NCBI GenBank assembly: GCA_910584495.1
Contig: CAJUAR010000018.1
Location: 1-42,198 of the forward strand
Origin: an uncultured Muribaculaceae bacterium
Lineage (GTDB): Bacteria; Bacteroidota; Bacteroidia; Bacteroidales; Muribaculaceae
DNA: 42,198 bases
Reading direction: 5' to 3'
Shown here: positions 15,837-24,645 of the stretch, one piece after another
Layout of the letters: the number at the start of each line of letters is the position of its first letter
How positions within the stretch are numbered: position 1 is the stretch's first letter
Made by a program: the position numbers and the translations under genes
The notes under the pieces: generated by a model
The model's database searches: none
What the model was told of the DNA's origin: nothing
Seen by the model: only the letters and a program-made list of their open reading frames with translations

Positions 15837-15978
15837 CTTTTGAAGCTTGCTATTCATTAAATTTTTCAAAAAATTTAAATATGGCACTTCGGATGGCAAA
15901 CTTTCTTAGGAAGCCCTTTGGCAGTCTGTCGCGCCCCTCTGCGGATGTTCTTAAAACTTGCTAAAAACATGGGAAACG

Positions 15979-16010
15979 CTTGTCATATGGAAAATTTTGA
16001 CTATCTTTGT
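15979..16010 (+). promoter_or_regulatory. Promoter of the nhaC-type gene
   Basis: CTTG (15979-15982), 19 bases, then TATCTTTGT (16002-16010). Transcription would start near 16016, downstream of every in-frame ATG of the long reading frame, which decides the choice of a later start codon for the antiporter. Confidence 0.5.
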
Positions 16011-16058
16011 GATGAAAAGATTTTCCAAGGTACAATAACATTACACATAAATAAAAAA

Positions 16059-17510
16059 TTGAAGACCTTTCTTTCTGTCAGTACACTCCGTGTGCCAAGC
16101 CTTGCAGCGTCGGTGGCTCCGGTGGCTGTGCTCTTGTTTGCTTTGCTGGGTGTGATTTTCTTTATCGGACCGTCGGCGGTGGCCGATTACAGCCAGCTGG
16201 CTCTTCTTGGCGCAACTGCGCTTGCGCTCGTATTGTCGATTGCTTCCGGAACTCTCAGCCGCCGCGGCATTGTGCTTGGTTTCCGACGAAGTGCCAGGCA
16301 GATATTGCCGGCCGTGCCCATGCTCATATTCATTGCCATGGTCTCGGCCACCTGGATGCTCAGCGGCGTTGTGCCCTTGCTCATCGACACGGGGCTGCGT
16401 CTGCTCGATCCCCATATATTTTTGGTCGTAACTTGCGTGGCATGCAGCATAATTTCCGTTCTCACCGGCAGCTCGTGGAGCACTATCGCCACCATAGGTG
16501 TTGCTTTCATGGGCATAGGAACGGTGATGGGCTTTCATCCCGGCTGGGTTGCCGGGGCAATAATTTCCGGGGCTTATTTCGGCGATAAAGTATCGCCGCT
16601 GAGCGACACCACCGTAGTGGCATCGTCGGCGTGCGGGGTGGACTTGTTCAAGCACATCCGCTATCTGATGCTCACCTCGTTGCCGGCTATGGCCGTGGCT
16701 CTCGGGGCTTTCGCCATTGCCGGTTTTACCTCCGACCTTAGCTCTGCGCAGGGAGGGGTGGAGATTCGCGGCCTTCTTGCAGAGCATTTCAATCTCACTC
16801 CGTGGGTGCTCGTCATCCCGGCCATCACTTTTCTGCTGATCGTGCTGCGCATACCCACCGTTGTGGTGCTTTTCTGCTCGTCGATGTTGGGCTTTGCGGG
16901 CATCTTTGTCTTTCAGCCTCACATACTGAACCTCGACATGGCCGGAGTATGGACAAAGGCTCTTGGCATGCTCTGGAGCGAGACAGTGTTTTCCACCGGA
17001 AATGCAGTGTTCGACGACCTTGTGTCAACTTCGGGCATAACCGGCATGCTCGGCACCGTGGCTCTTGTTCTCTGTGCCATGCTTTTTGGCACGGCCATGA
17101 TAGCAACGGGCATGCTCGATACTCTGACCAATGCCCTGACCCGTCGTTTGACGAGCCGTTTCTCGCTCGTGGGGGCCACGGTGGGCAGCGGGCTTTTCCT
17201 CAACAGCTGCACTGCCGACCAGTATCTGTCCATAATCATAGGCGGCAATATGTACCGCAACGCCTACCGTCGCTTCGGCCTGGAGCCGCGTCTGCTCAGC
17301 CGCACGCTCGAGGATTCGGTGTCGGTGACCTCTGTGCTTATACCGTGGAATTCGTGCGGCGTGACACAGTCGGCAGTGCTCGGCGTTGCCACGCTCACCT
17401 ATCTGCCATTTTGCATTTTCAATTACATGAGCCCGCTCATGTCGCTGTTGATGGCTTATACGGGCTTGGGCATCAAACAGCTTCGCACGGCAGCCCTACG
17501 GCATGTTTGA
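16059..17510 (+). CDS. Na+/H+ antiporter of the NhaC family
   Basis: This inner-membrane antiporter has about 483 residues and 10-12 membrane segments, and most likely exchanges sodium for protons. Landmarks are the GSSWSTIATIGVAFMGIG segment, GAIISGAYFGDKVSPLSDTT (the conserved NhaC-family core) and FLNSCTADQYLSIII in the second half, followed by SVTSVLIPWNSCGVTQ. The reading frame is open from 15918. The extra N-terminal 47 residues are not membrane-like and contain the promoter at 15979-16010, so I place the start at TTG 16059 (KTFLSVSTL...); GTG at 16090 is an alternative. Its last 15 bases overlap the convergent esterase gene. Some family members carry malate/lactate or amino acids, so the substrate is inferred. 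Confidence 0.85.
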   Translation: MKTFLSVSTLRVPSLAASVAPVAVLLFALLGVIFFIGPSAVADYSQLALLGATALALVLSIASGTLSRRGIVLGFRRSARQILPAVPMLIFIAMVSATWMLSGVVPLLIDTGLRLLDPHIFLVVTCVACSIISVLTGSSWSTIATIGVAFMGIGTVMGFHPGWVAGAIISGAYFGDKVSPLSDTTVVASSACGVDLFKHIRYLMLTSLPAMAVALGAFAIAGFTSDLSSAQGGVEIRGLLAEHFNLTPWVLVIPAITFLLIVLRIPTVVVLFCSSMLGFAGIFVFQPHILNLDMAGVWTKALGMLWSETVFSTGNAVFDDLVSTSGITGMLGTVALVLCAMLFGTAMIATGMLDTLTNALTRRLTSRFSLVGATVGSGLFLNSCTADQYLSIIIGGNMYRNAYRRFGLEPRLLSRTLEDSVSVTSVLIPWNSCGVTQSAVLGVATLTYLPFCIFNYMSPLMSLLMAYTGLGIKQLRTAALRHV

Positions 17511-18437
17511 CCGTATGTAATCGGCAAGAGTGAAATCAGTCTTATAATCGGTGGGGGCTCCAATAGGGGTCTCCACTGTGTTTACCATCACTTTCTGTCC
17601 TCCGAGAACCGTTTGGCGGATAAAAGCCAGTATGTTCCAAAGGTTATCTTCCATTGGCGAAAGAGCCACGGAATGGTCCTTGCTTGCAACGGTATAGAAG
17701 GTGTGGGGCACTCCTGCTGCAGTGAGTGTGGTGGCAATGGTTTTGGAGCCGTTGAGGCTCACCGGCCCCACCGAGATTGAACCGTAAGGAACGGTGCTGT
17801 CGGCATCGCCGTGGAAGAGCATCATGGGGCACGGCATGTCAATCCAGCCAAATTGGCCTTGGGCGCATATCGCACCGGCGAAAGTGACGATACCGGCATA
17901 GTTGAACCAGGCGGGGAACAGACCTTCGGGCACAGCCTTGTTGACAAGCTGATACTCGGCCTGCAAGGCCGTGATGGCTCCGGCACTGGAACCCGAGGCT
18001 ATGATTTTTGTCGGATCGATGTTGAGCTGTGCTGCATTGGCAATAACATAGCCGGATGCACGATAGTAGTCGCTTACGGCATCGGTGATGGCGCTTCCAA
18101 GGGCTGTGGCGAAGCCTGACGGCGAGGCCAGTGTCGACGGTTCGACTTTGGCAAGCTGTGTGCGGTAGTCGGTAGAAATGGCCGTTATGCCGTTGTCGGT
18201 GAGAAATTTGAAATAGGGTATATATCGAGGGTCGTTTCGGTAGCCGTGAGTGAAACCTCCGCCGAAGGCAAAGAGTACTGCCGGAGTGGGGCCTTCGGCG
18301 TTTGCCGGAGAGTAGACATCCATACGCAGAGTATCGCCGTCGACAATGGCAAATGTATGGGTTGAAAACGTTTGTGCCGACAGTCCGCAGAGGATGCCGG
18401 CGACAAGGAATAGGATGGTGAGAGTGGTTTTACGCAT
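17496..18437 (-). CDS. Secreted alpha/beta-hydrolase (esterase/lipase-like)
   Basis: This 313-residue exported hydrolase begins with a signal peptide (MRKTTLTILFLVAGILCGLSAQ). The alpha/beta-hydrolase fold shows an oxyanion-hole segment FAFGGGF (about 57-62), the nucleophile elbow GSSAG (Ser151), an acidic residue in FHGDADSTVP (Asp211 or Asp213) and a His in KDHSVAL (His255). These form a plausible Ser-Asp-His triad. The substrate could be an acylated carbohydrate, but that is not shown. It begins 22 bases after the TonB-dependent receptor gene on the same strand and is probably co-transcribed with it. Its 3' end overlaps the convergent antiporter by 15 bases. Confidence 0.82.
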   Translation of the reverse strand: MRKTTLTILFLVAGILCGLSAQTFSTHTFAIVDGDTLRMDVYSPANAEGPTPAVLFAFGGGFTHGYRNDPRYIPYFKFLTDNGITAISTDYRTQLAKVEPSTLASPSGFATALGSAITDAVSDYYRASGYVIANAAQLNIDPTKIIASGSSAGAITALQAEYQLVNKAVPEGLFPAWFNYAGIVTFAGAICAQGQFGWIDMPCPMMLFHGDADSTVPYGSISVGPVSLNGSKTIATTLTAAGVPHTFYTVASKDHSVALSPMEDNLWNILAFIRQTVLGGQKVMVNTVETPIGAPTDYKTDFTLADYIRSNMP

Positions 18438-18459
18438 TTTGATGGAGTTTTATGATTTG

Positions 18460-21267
18460 TCAATGAGGACCTCCGGGGCCGCGGCCTCGCATGCCGGGAG
18501 GCGGCCCTCCGTGGAAGTTGGGCCTGTTGCGGTCCTGAGGTTGCTGGCCTTTGCCGAAGGTGGTGAAACGGTAGCTGAACGAGAGCATTACATATCTTGT
18601 CAAAGAATTATAACGCGTATCGTTGATATATTGTGCGTTTGTCGAGCGTCTAATGTTCGACTTTTGTCCCAGCAGGTCGTAGGCCTTCAGGCTAAGAGTG
18701 GCATTGCGGCCACTGAGGAACTGGTAGGATAGCGTGGCGTTCCACATCCAGGTTTTGGTGTCAAAGCCTTGCGAGTAGCCCGATGTTGCCGAGTAGTCGA
18801 GGTCGGTGCCCAGCACAATGCCTATAGGCGTTGTGTAGTTGGCATAGAAGGAACCTCCGTAGGTGTGTACGGTGCGGCTTTCGATTGTGCTCACACTGTT
18901 GTGGATGGTCTGGAAATTGTATCGCGGACGCAGTTCGATTTCCAGATTTTCGGGGCGCCATGCAATGCCGGGCCCTATGTTGAAGTTCAATGTTCCGGCG
19001 CGGTTTTTCATGCCGTTGTTGAAACCGGTAGTCGAGGAGTAGGATACAAACATGTGGTTGCTGATGCTCCATTCGCGGTTTCGCAGGGGGAATGAAATCA
19101 TGTTCATTGCACGGACGTTCCAGATGCCGTTGACATTGACGTAGGTTGTGGTGTCGCCGCCGGTCTGGTGGTTCGACACTGTTCGCGACACAATTGCGTT
19201 TTGCTGCACGGAGCCATGGAGCATTGCCATGATGGAGCGTTGTGATTCCTGGTCGAAATCCTGGAAGCGCAGCATGAAATTGTGGGTGAAAGTGGGCTTC
19301 AGCGAAGGATTACCGATTACCACGCGCAAAGGGTCGGAGACATCCGCCACGGGTTGCAGTTGTGTCATTGACGGCTGCGACGACCGCCCGTTGTAGAACA
19401 TCATCATGCTTCGGCTCTTGCTGAATTTGTAGCGGAAGCGGAGGAAGGGCGCATAGTTGAGAACATTTCGGCGAGGAATGCTTTTATCGTCGTTGATGAG
19501 GTTCTTGGAGCGCGTCATCTGCGGCACAATAGACAGTCCCACGTTGAAATTTCCCTTTGTGCTCACTTTGCGGTAGCCTATGCGGATGTCTTGATTCATG
19601 AAGTCGTTGCGGAAGCTGTTGGAAAGCTCGGGGTTGAACACCAGTTCGTCGGAAATCACCGGCTCGCCTCCCCAACCGTCGGGAAATTCCACCGGGTGGT
19701 CGTAGGTGTATTTGTCAGCATTGTTCCAGCGGTAGCTGAAATTATATGACAAAGTCAGGAAGTTGCCATTTTTGGCATTACCGAGGGGTTCGGTCCACGA
19801 CAGACGTGTGCTGAACGAGTTGCTCCATGTGTGGTCGTCGGCATATTGGTCCCAGAGGTCGATGGAATCGCCCATGAGGAAAAATTTGTTCCACGAATAA
19901 GAATTGGAGCGTTCGCGAACGTTGCTCAGCCGATAGCTTGCCTGGAGAGAAAAAGAACGGCCGGGCTTGCTGCGGAAGTTATGATTGTAGATCAGGTTAC
20001 CGCCAAATTCGAACGAGTGACCGCGCGACGAATCGTAGTTGATGCTTCGGTTTACTTCGCGAGGGTTGCGGCCTCCGGCAAAAGTTGCCGACGAATCGGC
20101 ACTTTGCGAATTATTGTAGTTTAGCGATATGTTGGGACGGAAGTCGAAGGTGTTGAAACTGTCGGGTTTCCACTGCACGCGCAGGTCGGCACGGAAGTTG
20201 TGGCCTTTGTCGCGACTGGCTTTATGCTGGCTGCGTGTCGAAGTTGAATCTTCAAAGAGATATGTACGCTCCGAACGTGTGCGGGTATCGCGGTCGGTGT
20301 GGCTGTAGAGCACGTTGCCGCCAACGCGGAAAATTTCTTCGCGGCCCACGTTGAAGTTGATGCCTATCGACTGAGCGGCGGTGATTCCGTTGTCGCCGCC
20401 AAAACGGCGGAAACGGCCGCCGGCACCGTCCATAAATGCCGGTTCGTTGATATTGTTGGCATTGCCAAGCAAGGTAATCTGGTTTCCGTTCCAAAACCGG
20501 TTGACGTTGAATGAGCCTTTGTAGCGACTGTCAGTGCCGTAGCCGGCTTCGAAGTTTCCGAAATAGCCGTTGTGCATGTCTTTTTTCACGGTGAGGTTGA
20601 TGACAGTTTCGTCCTCGCCGTCGTCAACGCCGGTGATTCGTGCCAAATCGCTTTTGCGGTTGACCACCTGGAGTTTTTCCACCATGTTGACAGGCAGGTT
20701 TCGCGAGGCCACCGTGGGGTCGTCGCTGAAGAATTCCTTGCCGTCGATGAGAATTTTTTTCACTTCCTGGCCGTTTGCCGTGATTTTGCCGTCGGAGCTC
20801 ACCTCCACACCCGGCAGACGCTTGAGCAGGTCTTCAACCACTGAGTTTGGCTGAGTCTTATATGCCTCGGCATTGAACTCTACGGTGTCTTCTTTCACCT
20901 TGATTGGTGTGCGGACTCCTTTCACCACTGCATCGCGCAGCACAATAGAACTTTCGGAGAGTGCAATGGGCTTGAGCCGCTTGTCGGCATCGGCCATACT
21001 GATGTTGCTGTAAGAGGCCGTGTAACCAACATACGATGCCTCGACAATATACTTTCCCGGTTTGAGATTTTCGATGGCAAAGCGGCCGCTTACGTTGGTT
21101 ACAGCTCCTTTGACAAGTGCTGAGTCGACAGCTGCGAGCACTCGCACCGATGCCTGAATCAGGGGTTCGCCCTGGGCATCGGTGATAGTACCGCGAAGCG
21201 TGGCGGCCATCGCGGTCGCCACGTTCATAAATGCAAAAACCATCAAAACAATAAGATTTCTGTTCAT
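18460..21267 (-). CDS. TonB-dependent receptor (non-SusC type, outer-membrane beta-barrel)
   Basis: This 935-residue outer-membrane receptor begins with a signal peptide (MNRNLIVLMVFAFMNVATAMA). A carboxypeptidase-regulatory-like domain lies at about 23-105 (GTITDAQGEPLIQASVRVL), then a plug-like domain at about 110-235 (VVEDLLKRLPGVEV, KKILIDGKEFFSDDP), then a long beta-barrel rich in aromatic residues. It lacks the SusC plug motifs and has no SusD partner, matching the Bacteroidetes outer-membrane-beta-barrel group. The C-terminus is an unusual Gly/Pro/Arg-rich tail (GGPPPGMRGRGPGGPH). A longer reading starts at 21288, but the promoter at 21292-21323 places transcription start at about that point, so MNRN at 21267 is preferred. 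The secreted esterase follows directly. Its ligand is unknown. Confidence 0.87.
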   Translation of the reverse strand: MNRNLIVLMVFAFMNVATAMAATLRGTITDAQGEPLIQASVRVLAAVDSALVKGAVTNVSGRFAIENLKPGKYIVEASYVGYTASYSNISMADADKRLKPIALSESSIVLRDAVVKGVRTPIKVKEDTVEFNAEAYKTQPNSVVEDLLKRLPGVEVSSDGKITANGQEVKKILIDGKEFFSDDPTVASRNLPVNMVEKLQVVNRKSDLARITGVDDGEDETVINLTVKKDMHNGYFGNFEAGYGTDSRYKGSFNVNRFWNGNQITLLGNANNINEPAFMDGAGGRFRRFGGDNGITAAQSIGINFNVGREEIFRVGGNVLYSHTDRDTRTRSERTYLFEDSTSTRSQHKASRDKGHNFRADLRVQWKPDSFNTFDFRPNISLNYNNSQSADSSATFAGGRNPREVNRSINYDSSRGHSFEFGGNLIYNHNFRSKPGRSFSLQASYRLSNVRERSNSYSWNKFFLMGDSIDLWDQYADDHTWSNSFSTRLSWTEPLGNAKNGNFLTLSYNFSYRWNNADKYTYDHPVEFPDGWGGEPVISDELVFNPELSNSFRNDFMNQDIRIGYRKVSTKGNFNVGLSIVPQMTRSKNLINDDKSIPRRNVLNYAPFLRFRYKFSKSRSMMMFYNGRSSQPSMTQLQPVADVSDPLRVVIGNPSLKPTFTHNFMLRFQDFDQESQRSIMAMLHGSVQQNAIVSRTVSNHQTGGDTTTYVNVNGIWNVRAMNMISFPLRNREWSISNHMFVSYSSTTGFNNGMKNRAGTLNFNIGPGIAWRPENLEIELRPRYNFQTIHNSVSTIESRTVHTYGGSFYANYTTPIGIVLGTDLDYSATSGYSQGFDTKTWMWNATLSYQFLSGRNATLSLKAYDLLGQKSNIRRSTNAQYINDTRYNSLTRYVMLSFSYRFTTFGKGQQPQDRNRPNFHGGPPPGMRGRGPGGPH

Positions 21268-21291
21268 TTTTATCTTTATCATTTCCATGAT

Positions 21292-21323
21292 GCAAAGTTA
21301 GCATGCTTTTGTGACGCTCGCAA
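21292..21323 (-). promoter_or_regulatory. Promoter of the TonB-receptor/esterase unit
   Basis: Minus strand: TTGC (21323-21320), exactly 19 bases, then TAACTTTGC (21300-21292). It gives a leader of about 20 bases before the ATG at 21267. Confidence 0.65.
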
Positions 21324-21341
21324 CAAAACATCTACCTTTGC
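21308..21341 (+). promoter_or_regulatory. Possible divergent promoter without a known gene
   Basis: TTTG (21308-21311), 21 bases, then TACCTTTGC (21333-21341). It overlaps the minus-strand promoter and points into the 200-base gap before the convergent O-methyltransferase gene, where no plus-strand gene is evident. CTGATTTCGTCAG (about 21522-21534) could be a weak hairpin end. Confidence 0.3.
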
Positions 21342-21541
21342 CGTCCAAACATAGAAAAAGACTTCCAAAACCTCGACAAAACCAAGATTTCGGAGGTGTC
21401 TGTCAGTCTTTGAGGCTCCCGATGTGGACAATCATCACGCTGTTATCACAGAGTTAAGCACAGCACCTTTACCGTTCAATTTACGCTGAAGTAGATTGCC
21501 TATAATTCGGCCATAAGGCCTGATTTCGTCAGATTGTTTGT

Positions 21542-22171
21542 TCAGCGTTTTCGGATGATGGTCAGGCCGTCTCGTTCCGGGATTATGACCTTTTCGACAG
21601 CGGTGTCGGCTGCAACGAGGTCGTTGAACGTCCTTATGCCTTCGGTCTGGGCATCGTGCGCATCGTCGTCGAGCACTTTGCCGCCCCATAGAGTGTTGTC
21701 GGCCAAAATGAAAGCTCCGGAAGGAAGCGAGGGGAGGATGAGCTTGTAATAATCGGCATAGTGGCGTTTGTTGGCATCGATAAACACCAAGTCGTAGGTG
21801 TTTTTGGCCAATAGTTCGGGCAGGAGTTCAAGGGCATCGCCAATGTGGAGATGGATGAGGGTTCCGCGAGGGTCGGCATCGAAGAGGGCGCGGAGGTCGG
21901 AGGCATATTCGCCATCGATTTCCACTGTGTCGATGGAGCATCCATTTGGCATGGCTTCGGCAAAACACAATGCGGAATATCCGGTGAAGGTGCCCAGCTC
22001 GAGGATGCGGCAAGGCCTTATCATGCGAGTGAGCATTGCCAGCATTCGGCCCTGGGCATGGTCGGTGCACATGCGCGGATATAGGCGGTGCAGGTGGGTT
22101 TGTCGGTATAAGTGCCGCAGAGCCGGTGGCTCTGCATCTATGTGGCAGTCGATATAGTCGTCGAGGGTCAT
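21542..22171 (-). CDS. O-methyltransferase (caffeoyl-CoA OMT-like, class I SAM)
   Basis: This cytoplasmic SAM-dependent O-methyltransferase of the Methyltransf_3 group has 209 residues. The SAM-binding motif is ILELGTFTGYSALCFAEAMP (about 56-75), then the acidic strand end VEIDGEY, the metal/SAM-site segment FIDANKRHYADYY (about 133-145), and LADNTLWGGKV, which is diagnostic for the family. Its natural substrate in bacteria is unknown. It is the last gene of the eight-gene minus-strand unit; its ATG lies one base beyond the stop codon of the small membrane protein. From memory, relatives in Bacteroides lie close to aroQ, as here, but with other genes between. Confidence 0.88.
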   Translation of the reverse strand: MTLDDYIDCHIDAEPPALRHLYRQTHLHRLYPRMCTDHAQGRMLAMLTRMIRPCRILELGTFTGYSALCFAEAMPNGCSIDTVEIDGEYASDLRALFDADPRGTLIHLHIGDALELLPELLAKNTYDLVFIDANKRHYADYYKLILPSLPSGAFILADNTLWGGKVLDDDAHDAQTEGIRTFNDLVAADTAVEKVIIPERDGLTIIRKR

Positions 22172-22172
22172 G

Positions 22173-22463
22173 TCAGGGTAGAATTATTGTCGGATCGACA
22201 AGGATGTACATGGCGGCATGAGTCAGAAGCATGACAGCCAACAGAATATAGGCAAGCAATTGTCTTTCCGGCCACACTTTCCACGCCAGAAAGACCGAGA
22301 GCAATACATAGGCCGGATATAGCCATACAAAAGTTTCGGCAGCAGAATCCCCTGGACACAGGCTCAGCAGCCGAGGCAGGGCAAGCACCGGCAGAGCGCA
22401 CGCAATGATTAGTATTTTTACCCATGCCGGTATGGGGTATTGGGGCGGTTTGTCGTTTTTCAT
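22173..22463 (-). CDS. Small membrane protein, unknown function
   Basis: I do not recognise this 96-residue protein. It has three likely membrane segments (about 15-33 WVKILIIACALPVLALP, 43-63 TFVWLYPAYVLLSVFLAWKV and 69-90 LLAYILLAVMLLTHAAMYIL) and a short hydrophilic N-terminus rich in Pro. The gene is real on positional grounds: its start overlaps the epimerase stop by 4 bases and its stop is one base from the O-methyltransferase start. The context (glycosyltransferase, sugar-nucleotide-type epimerase, methyltransferase) hints at an envelope-related role, but nothing in the sequence shows a function. Confidence 0.7.
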   Translation of the reverse strand: MKNDKPPQYPIPAWVKILIIACALPVLALPRLLSLCPGDSAAETFVWLYPAYVLLSVFLAWKVWPERQLLAYILLAVMLLTHAAMYILVDPTIILP

Positions 22464-23485
22464 TTCTTATTCAGAGACTTTCTGCGGCGATACTCTTCGA
22501 CTGTTCGCTCAATGCCCAAAGGCAGCGGGTAGTTTGCCTTGAAGCCGAAATCGCGCACGGCATCTTCGACAGAGCAAGTCCAGTTGCGCTGACGCATAAT
22601 CTTGAACTTGTCGCGGTTGAGCGTAGAAGGTTTGAGGCTGAGAGCCGCCCACTTTTCGGCCACAACCGATACAATGTATGCAGCCCAAAGGGGTAACTTG
22701 ACCGGAATAACGGCCTTGCGCCCAAGAGCTTTGGCAACTATTTTGCGAAATTCACTCTGTGTATATGCTTTGGGCTCGCTGATGATGTATTTGTGGTGGA
22801 TTGTTGCATCGGTGTCGAGAGCGTCGAACATGGCCCCAACCAGGTCGTCGACATATATAAAGGTGAGGAGTTGTTTGCGGTAGCCCACTCCGAAATCGAA
22901 ATGGCGGTCGATGCTTTTGATCATCATCAGGTAGTCCTGTTCGTGAGGGCCGTAGACACCCGTGGGTCGGAATATGGTCCAAGGAAGGTCGACAACTGTT
23001 TCGAGATATGTTTCAGCCTTGATTTTCGACAGGCCGTAGCGAGTGTTTGGCTCGGGCATGGTGTGTGCATCAGCAGGGGTATAATTTTGAGAATCATAGT
23101 CGCCGAGAGCACTGAGCGAGCTCATAAACAGAAATCTCCGAGGCAGACGTTCGGTTTCGCGCAGAGCTTCAACAAAATTGCGCAGAAACTGATAGTTGAT
23201 GCGGTTGAAGTCGGCAAAGTTTGCACACTTTGTAGCCCCGAGATTGTATATAATGGTGTCCCAGCCGCCCTTAGGGGCAGCAGCTTCGATCTGAGTTTCG
23301 AGGGTGTCGGGGTCGTCGTAGTCGAAATCGATAACAGTGAGTGCCGGGTCGGAGAGGTATCGGCGCGATGTAGAGGCCCTTACTCCGGCATAAGTTTTGA
23401 AACCGCGACGCAGACTTTCGGCGCAAATAAAACCGCCGATAAATCCACCGGCACCTACAACGAGCAGTGTCTTAGGTTCGTTCAT
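22460..23485 (-). CDS. NAD-dependent epimerase/dehydratase (extended SDR)
   Basis: This 341-residue Rossmann-fold protein of the extended short-chain dehydrogenase/reductase family uses MNEPKTLLVVGAG as its start; a longer version from 23509 adds eight unlikely residues. The dinucleotide-binding loop is VVGAGGFIGGFI (about 9-20), followed by YAGVRAST. The catalytic Tyr-Lys pair lies in TRYGLSKIKAE, with FMSSLSALGD before it and FRPTGVYGPHEQD after. Such proteins act on sugar nucleotides, steroids or other ketones; the substrate cannot be set from the sequence. Four-base overlaps with both neighbours show translational coupling to the GT4 glycosyltransferase and the small membrane protein, which favours a sugar-nucleotide or glycan role. 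Confidence 0.87.
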   Translation of the reverse strand: MNEPKTLLVVGAGGFIGGFICAESLRRGFKTYAGVRASTSRRYLSDPALTVIDFDYDDPDTLETQIEAAAPKGGWDTIIYNLGATKCANFADFNRINYQFLRNFVEALRETERLPRRFLFMSSLSALGDYDSQNYTPADAHTMPEPNTRYGLSKIKAETYLETVVDLPWTIFRPTGVYGPHEQDYLMMIKSIDRHFDFGVGYRKQLLTFIYVDDLVGAMFDALDTDATIHHKYIISEPKAYTQSEFRKIVAKALGRKAVIPVKLPLWAAYIVSVVAEKWAALSLKPSTLNRDKFKIMRQRNWTCSVEDAVRDFGFKANYPLPLGIERTVEEYRRRKSLNKK

Positions 23486-24645
23486 AAAAGAAATGCTTTC
23501 TGATAGCAAGCCATTGTTGCTTTGGCAAAATTGTCGGCCGAGAATCGAGCCACATGGCGTTTGCCCAAACGGGCGATTTTATCGTGAAAAACGAGGTCTT
23601 CAAGCAGGTGATTTGCTGCTTGGGAATAGGCGGCGACATCGTCGGGGTCGACATATATAGCTCCCTCGCCTCCGGCTTCTTCCAGGCATGAGCCTGTGGC
23701 GGCAATTACCGGCGTGTTCATGGTCAAAGCTTCGACAATGGGCAGGCCGAAACCTTCGTAGCGCGAGGTATATGATGCAATGTCGGCCATGGAGTAGAGC
23801 GTGGGGAGCTCGGTGAAAGGCACTTGGAGATGCATAACCCTGTCGGCAAGCCCAAGTGATGCGATGCGGTTTTTCACCTCGTTTGCATAGTCTCCCTGCA
23901 TGCGTCCAACAACCACCAGTTTGACATCAGCCGGCAGCTGTGGCATTGCATTGACAGCCAGCAGCAGGTTTTTGCGTCGCTCCACGGTGCCGACCGCAAG
24001 AATAAAACGCTCGGGGAGCTTGTATTTCTGCCTTAGCTCGATTCTTTTTTGCGAATCGACGGCAAGGCTGAAAATTGGGTCGATGCCTTGGTATATTACA
24101 TCGATTTTTGCCGGGTCGATTCCGTACAGTTCCACCAGGTTGGCTTTTGTGCGTTCGCTGATTGCTGCCACGCGAGTGGCTATGCGGGCCGAACGGCGAT
24201 ATTTGAAATCGTAGAGACGGCGGTCGATGGCGTTGTAATTCTCAGGCACGAGCCGGTAGATGAGGTCGTGGATGGTAACCACAGTGGGGCACACACCTTT
24301 TATGGTGAGTGGTAGTTCGTTGCTCAAGCCGTGATAGAGGGCTATGCCGTCTTTTCCCAGCATCACCGGCATGTCGATGCTTCGCCACCATGCGCGGGTC
24401 AGGCCGCAGCCGGGCCGCAGCGAAGGAGTTATAAGCGACACATTTTCGCGGGCAAGCAGCGGGCTAAGGCGGTCGTTTTCCTTTGCCTCCGGGGAGTAGA
24501 GCCTGAACTGTGTCGTGGGGTAGGCCATCGACATTATGTTGATGTAGTAACGGCTAAAGTTGCCCAGCCCCGTGTTGTTGAGCACGGCGCGTTTGGCATC
24601 TACACCAATAATCAAACCGCTGGTTGCAATATTTTTTTTAGCCAT
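23482..24645 (-). CDS. Glycosyltransferase family 4 (GT-B fold)
   Basis: This 387-residue cytoplasmic or membrane-associated retaining glycosyltransferase adds a sugar from a nucleotide donor to a glycan or lipid acceptor. The N-terminal acceptor domain contains NNTGLGNFSRYY and VVTIHDLIYRL. The C-terminal donor domain contains FILAVGTVERRKN (about 214-226) and the E-x7-E motif SRYEGFGLPIVEAL (Glu297 and Glu305). It resembles mannosyl/rhamnosyl transferases of polysaccharide synthesis. It overlaps aroQ by 8 bases upstream and the epimerase gene by 4 downstream. It is the only glycosyltransferase in the window, so it is not part of a complete polysaccharide locus here. Confidence 0.9.
   Translation of the reverse strand: MAKKNIATSGLIIGVDAKRAVLNNTGLGNFSRYYINIMSMAYPTTQFRLYSPEAKENDRLSPLLARENVSLITPSLRPGCGLTRAWWRSIDMPVMLGKDGIALYHGLSNELPLTIKGVCPTVVTIHDLIYRLVPENYNAIDRRLYDFKYRRSARIATRVAAISERTKANLVELYGIDPAKIDVIYQGIDPIFSLAVDSQKRIELRQKYKLPERFILAVGTVERRKNLLLAVNAMPQLPADVKLVVVGRMQGDYANEVKNRIASLGLADRVMHLQVPFTELPTLYSMADIASYTSRYEGFGLPIVEALTMNTPVIAATGSCLEEAGGEGAIYVDPDDVAAYSQAANHLLEDLVFHDKIARLGKRHVARFSADNFAKATMACYQKAFLL

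Noticed and set aside
21542..24645. A polysaccharide-synthesis locus
   Set aside because: Only one glycosyltransferase and one epimerase are present, embedded among housekeeping genes, with no flippase, polymerase or sugar-nucleotide set.
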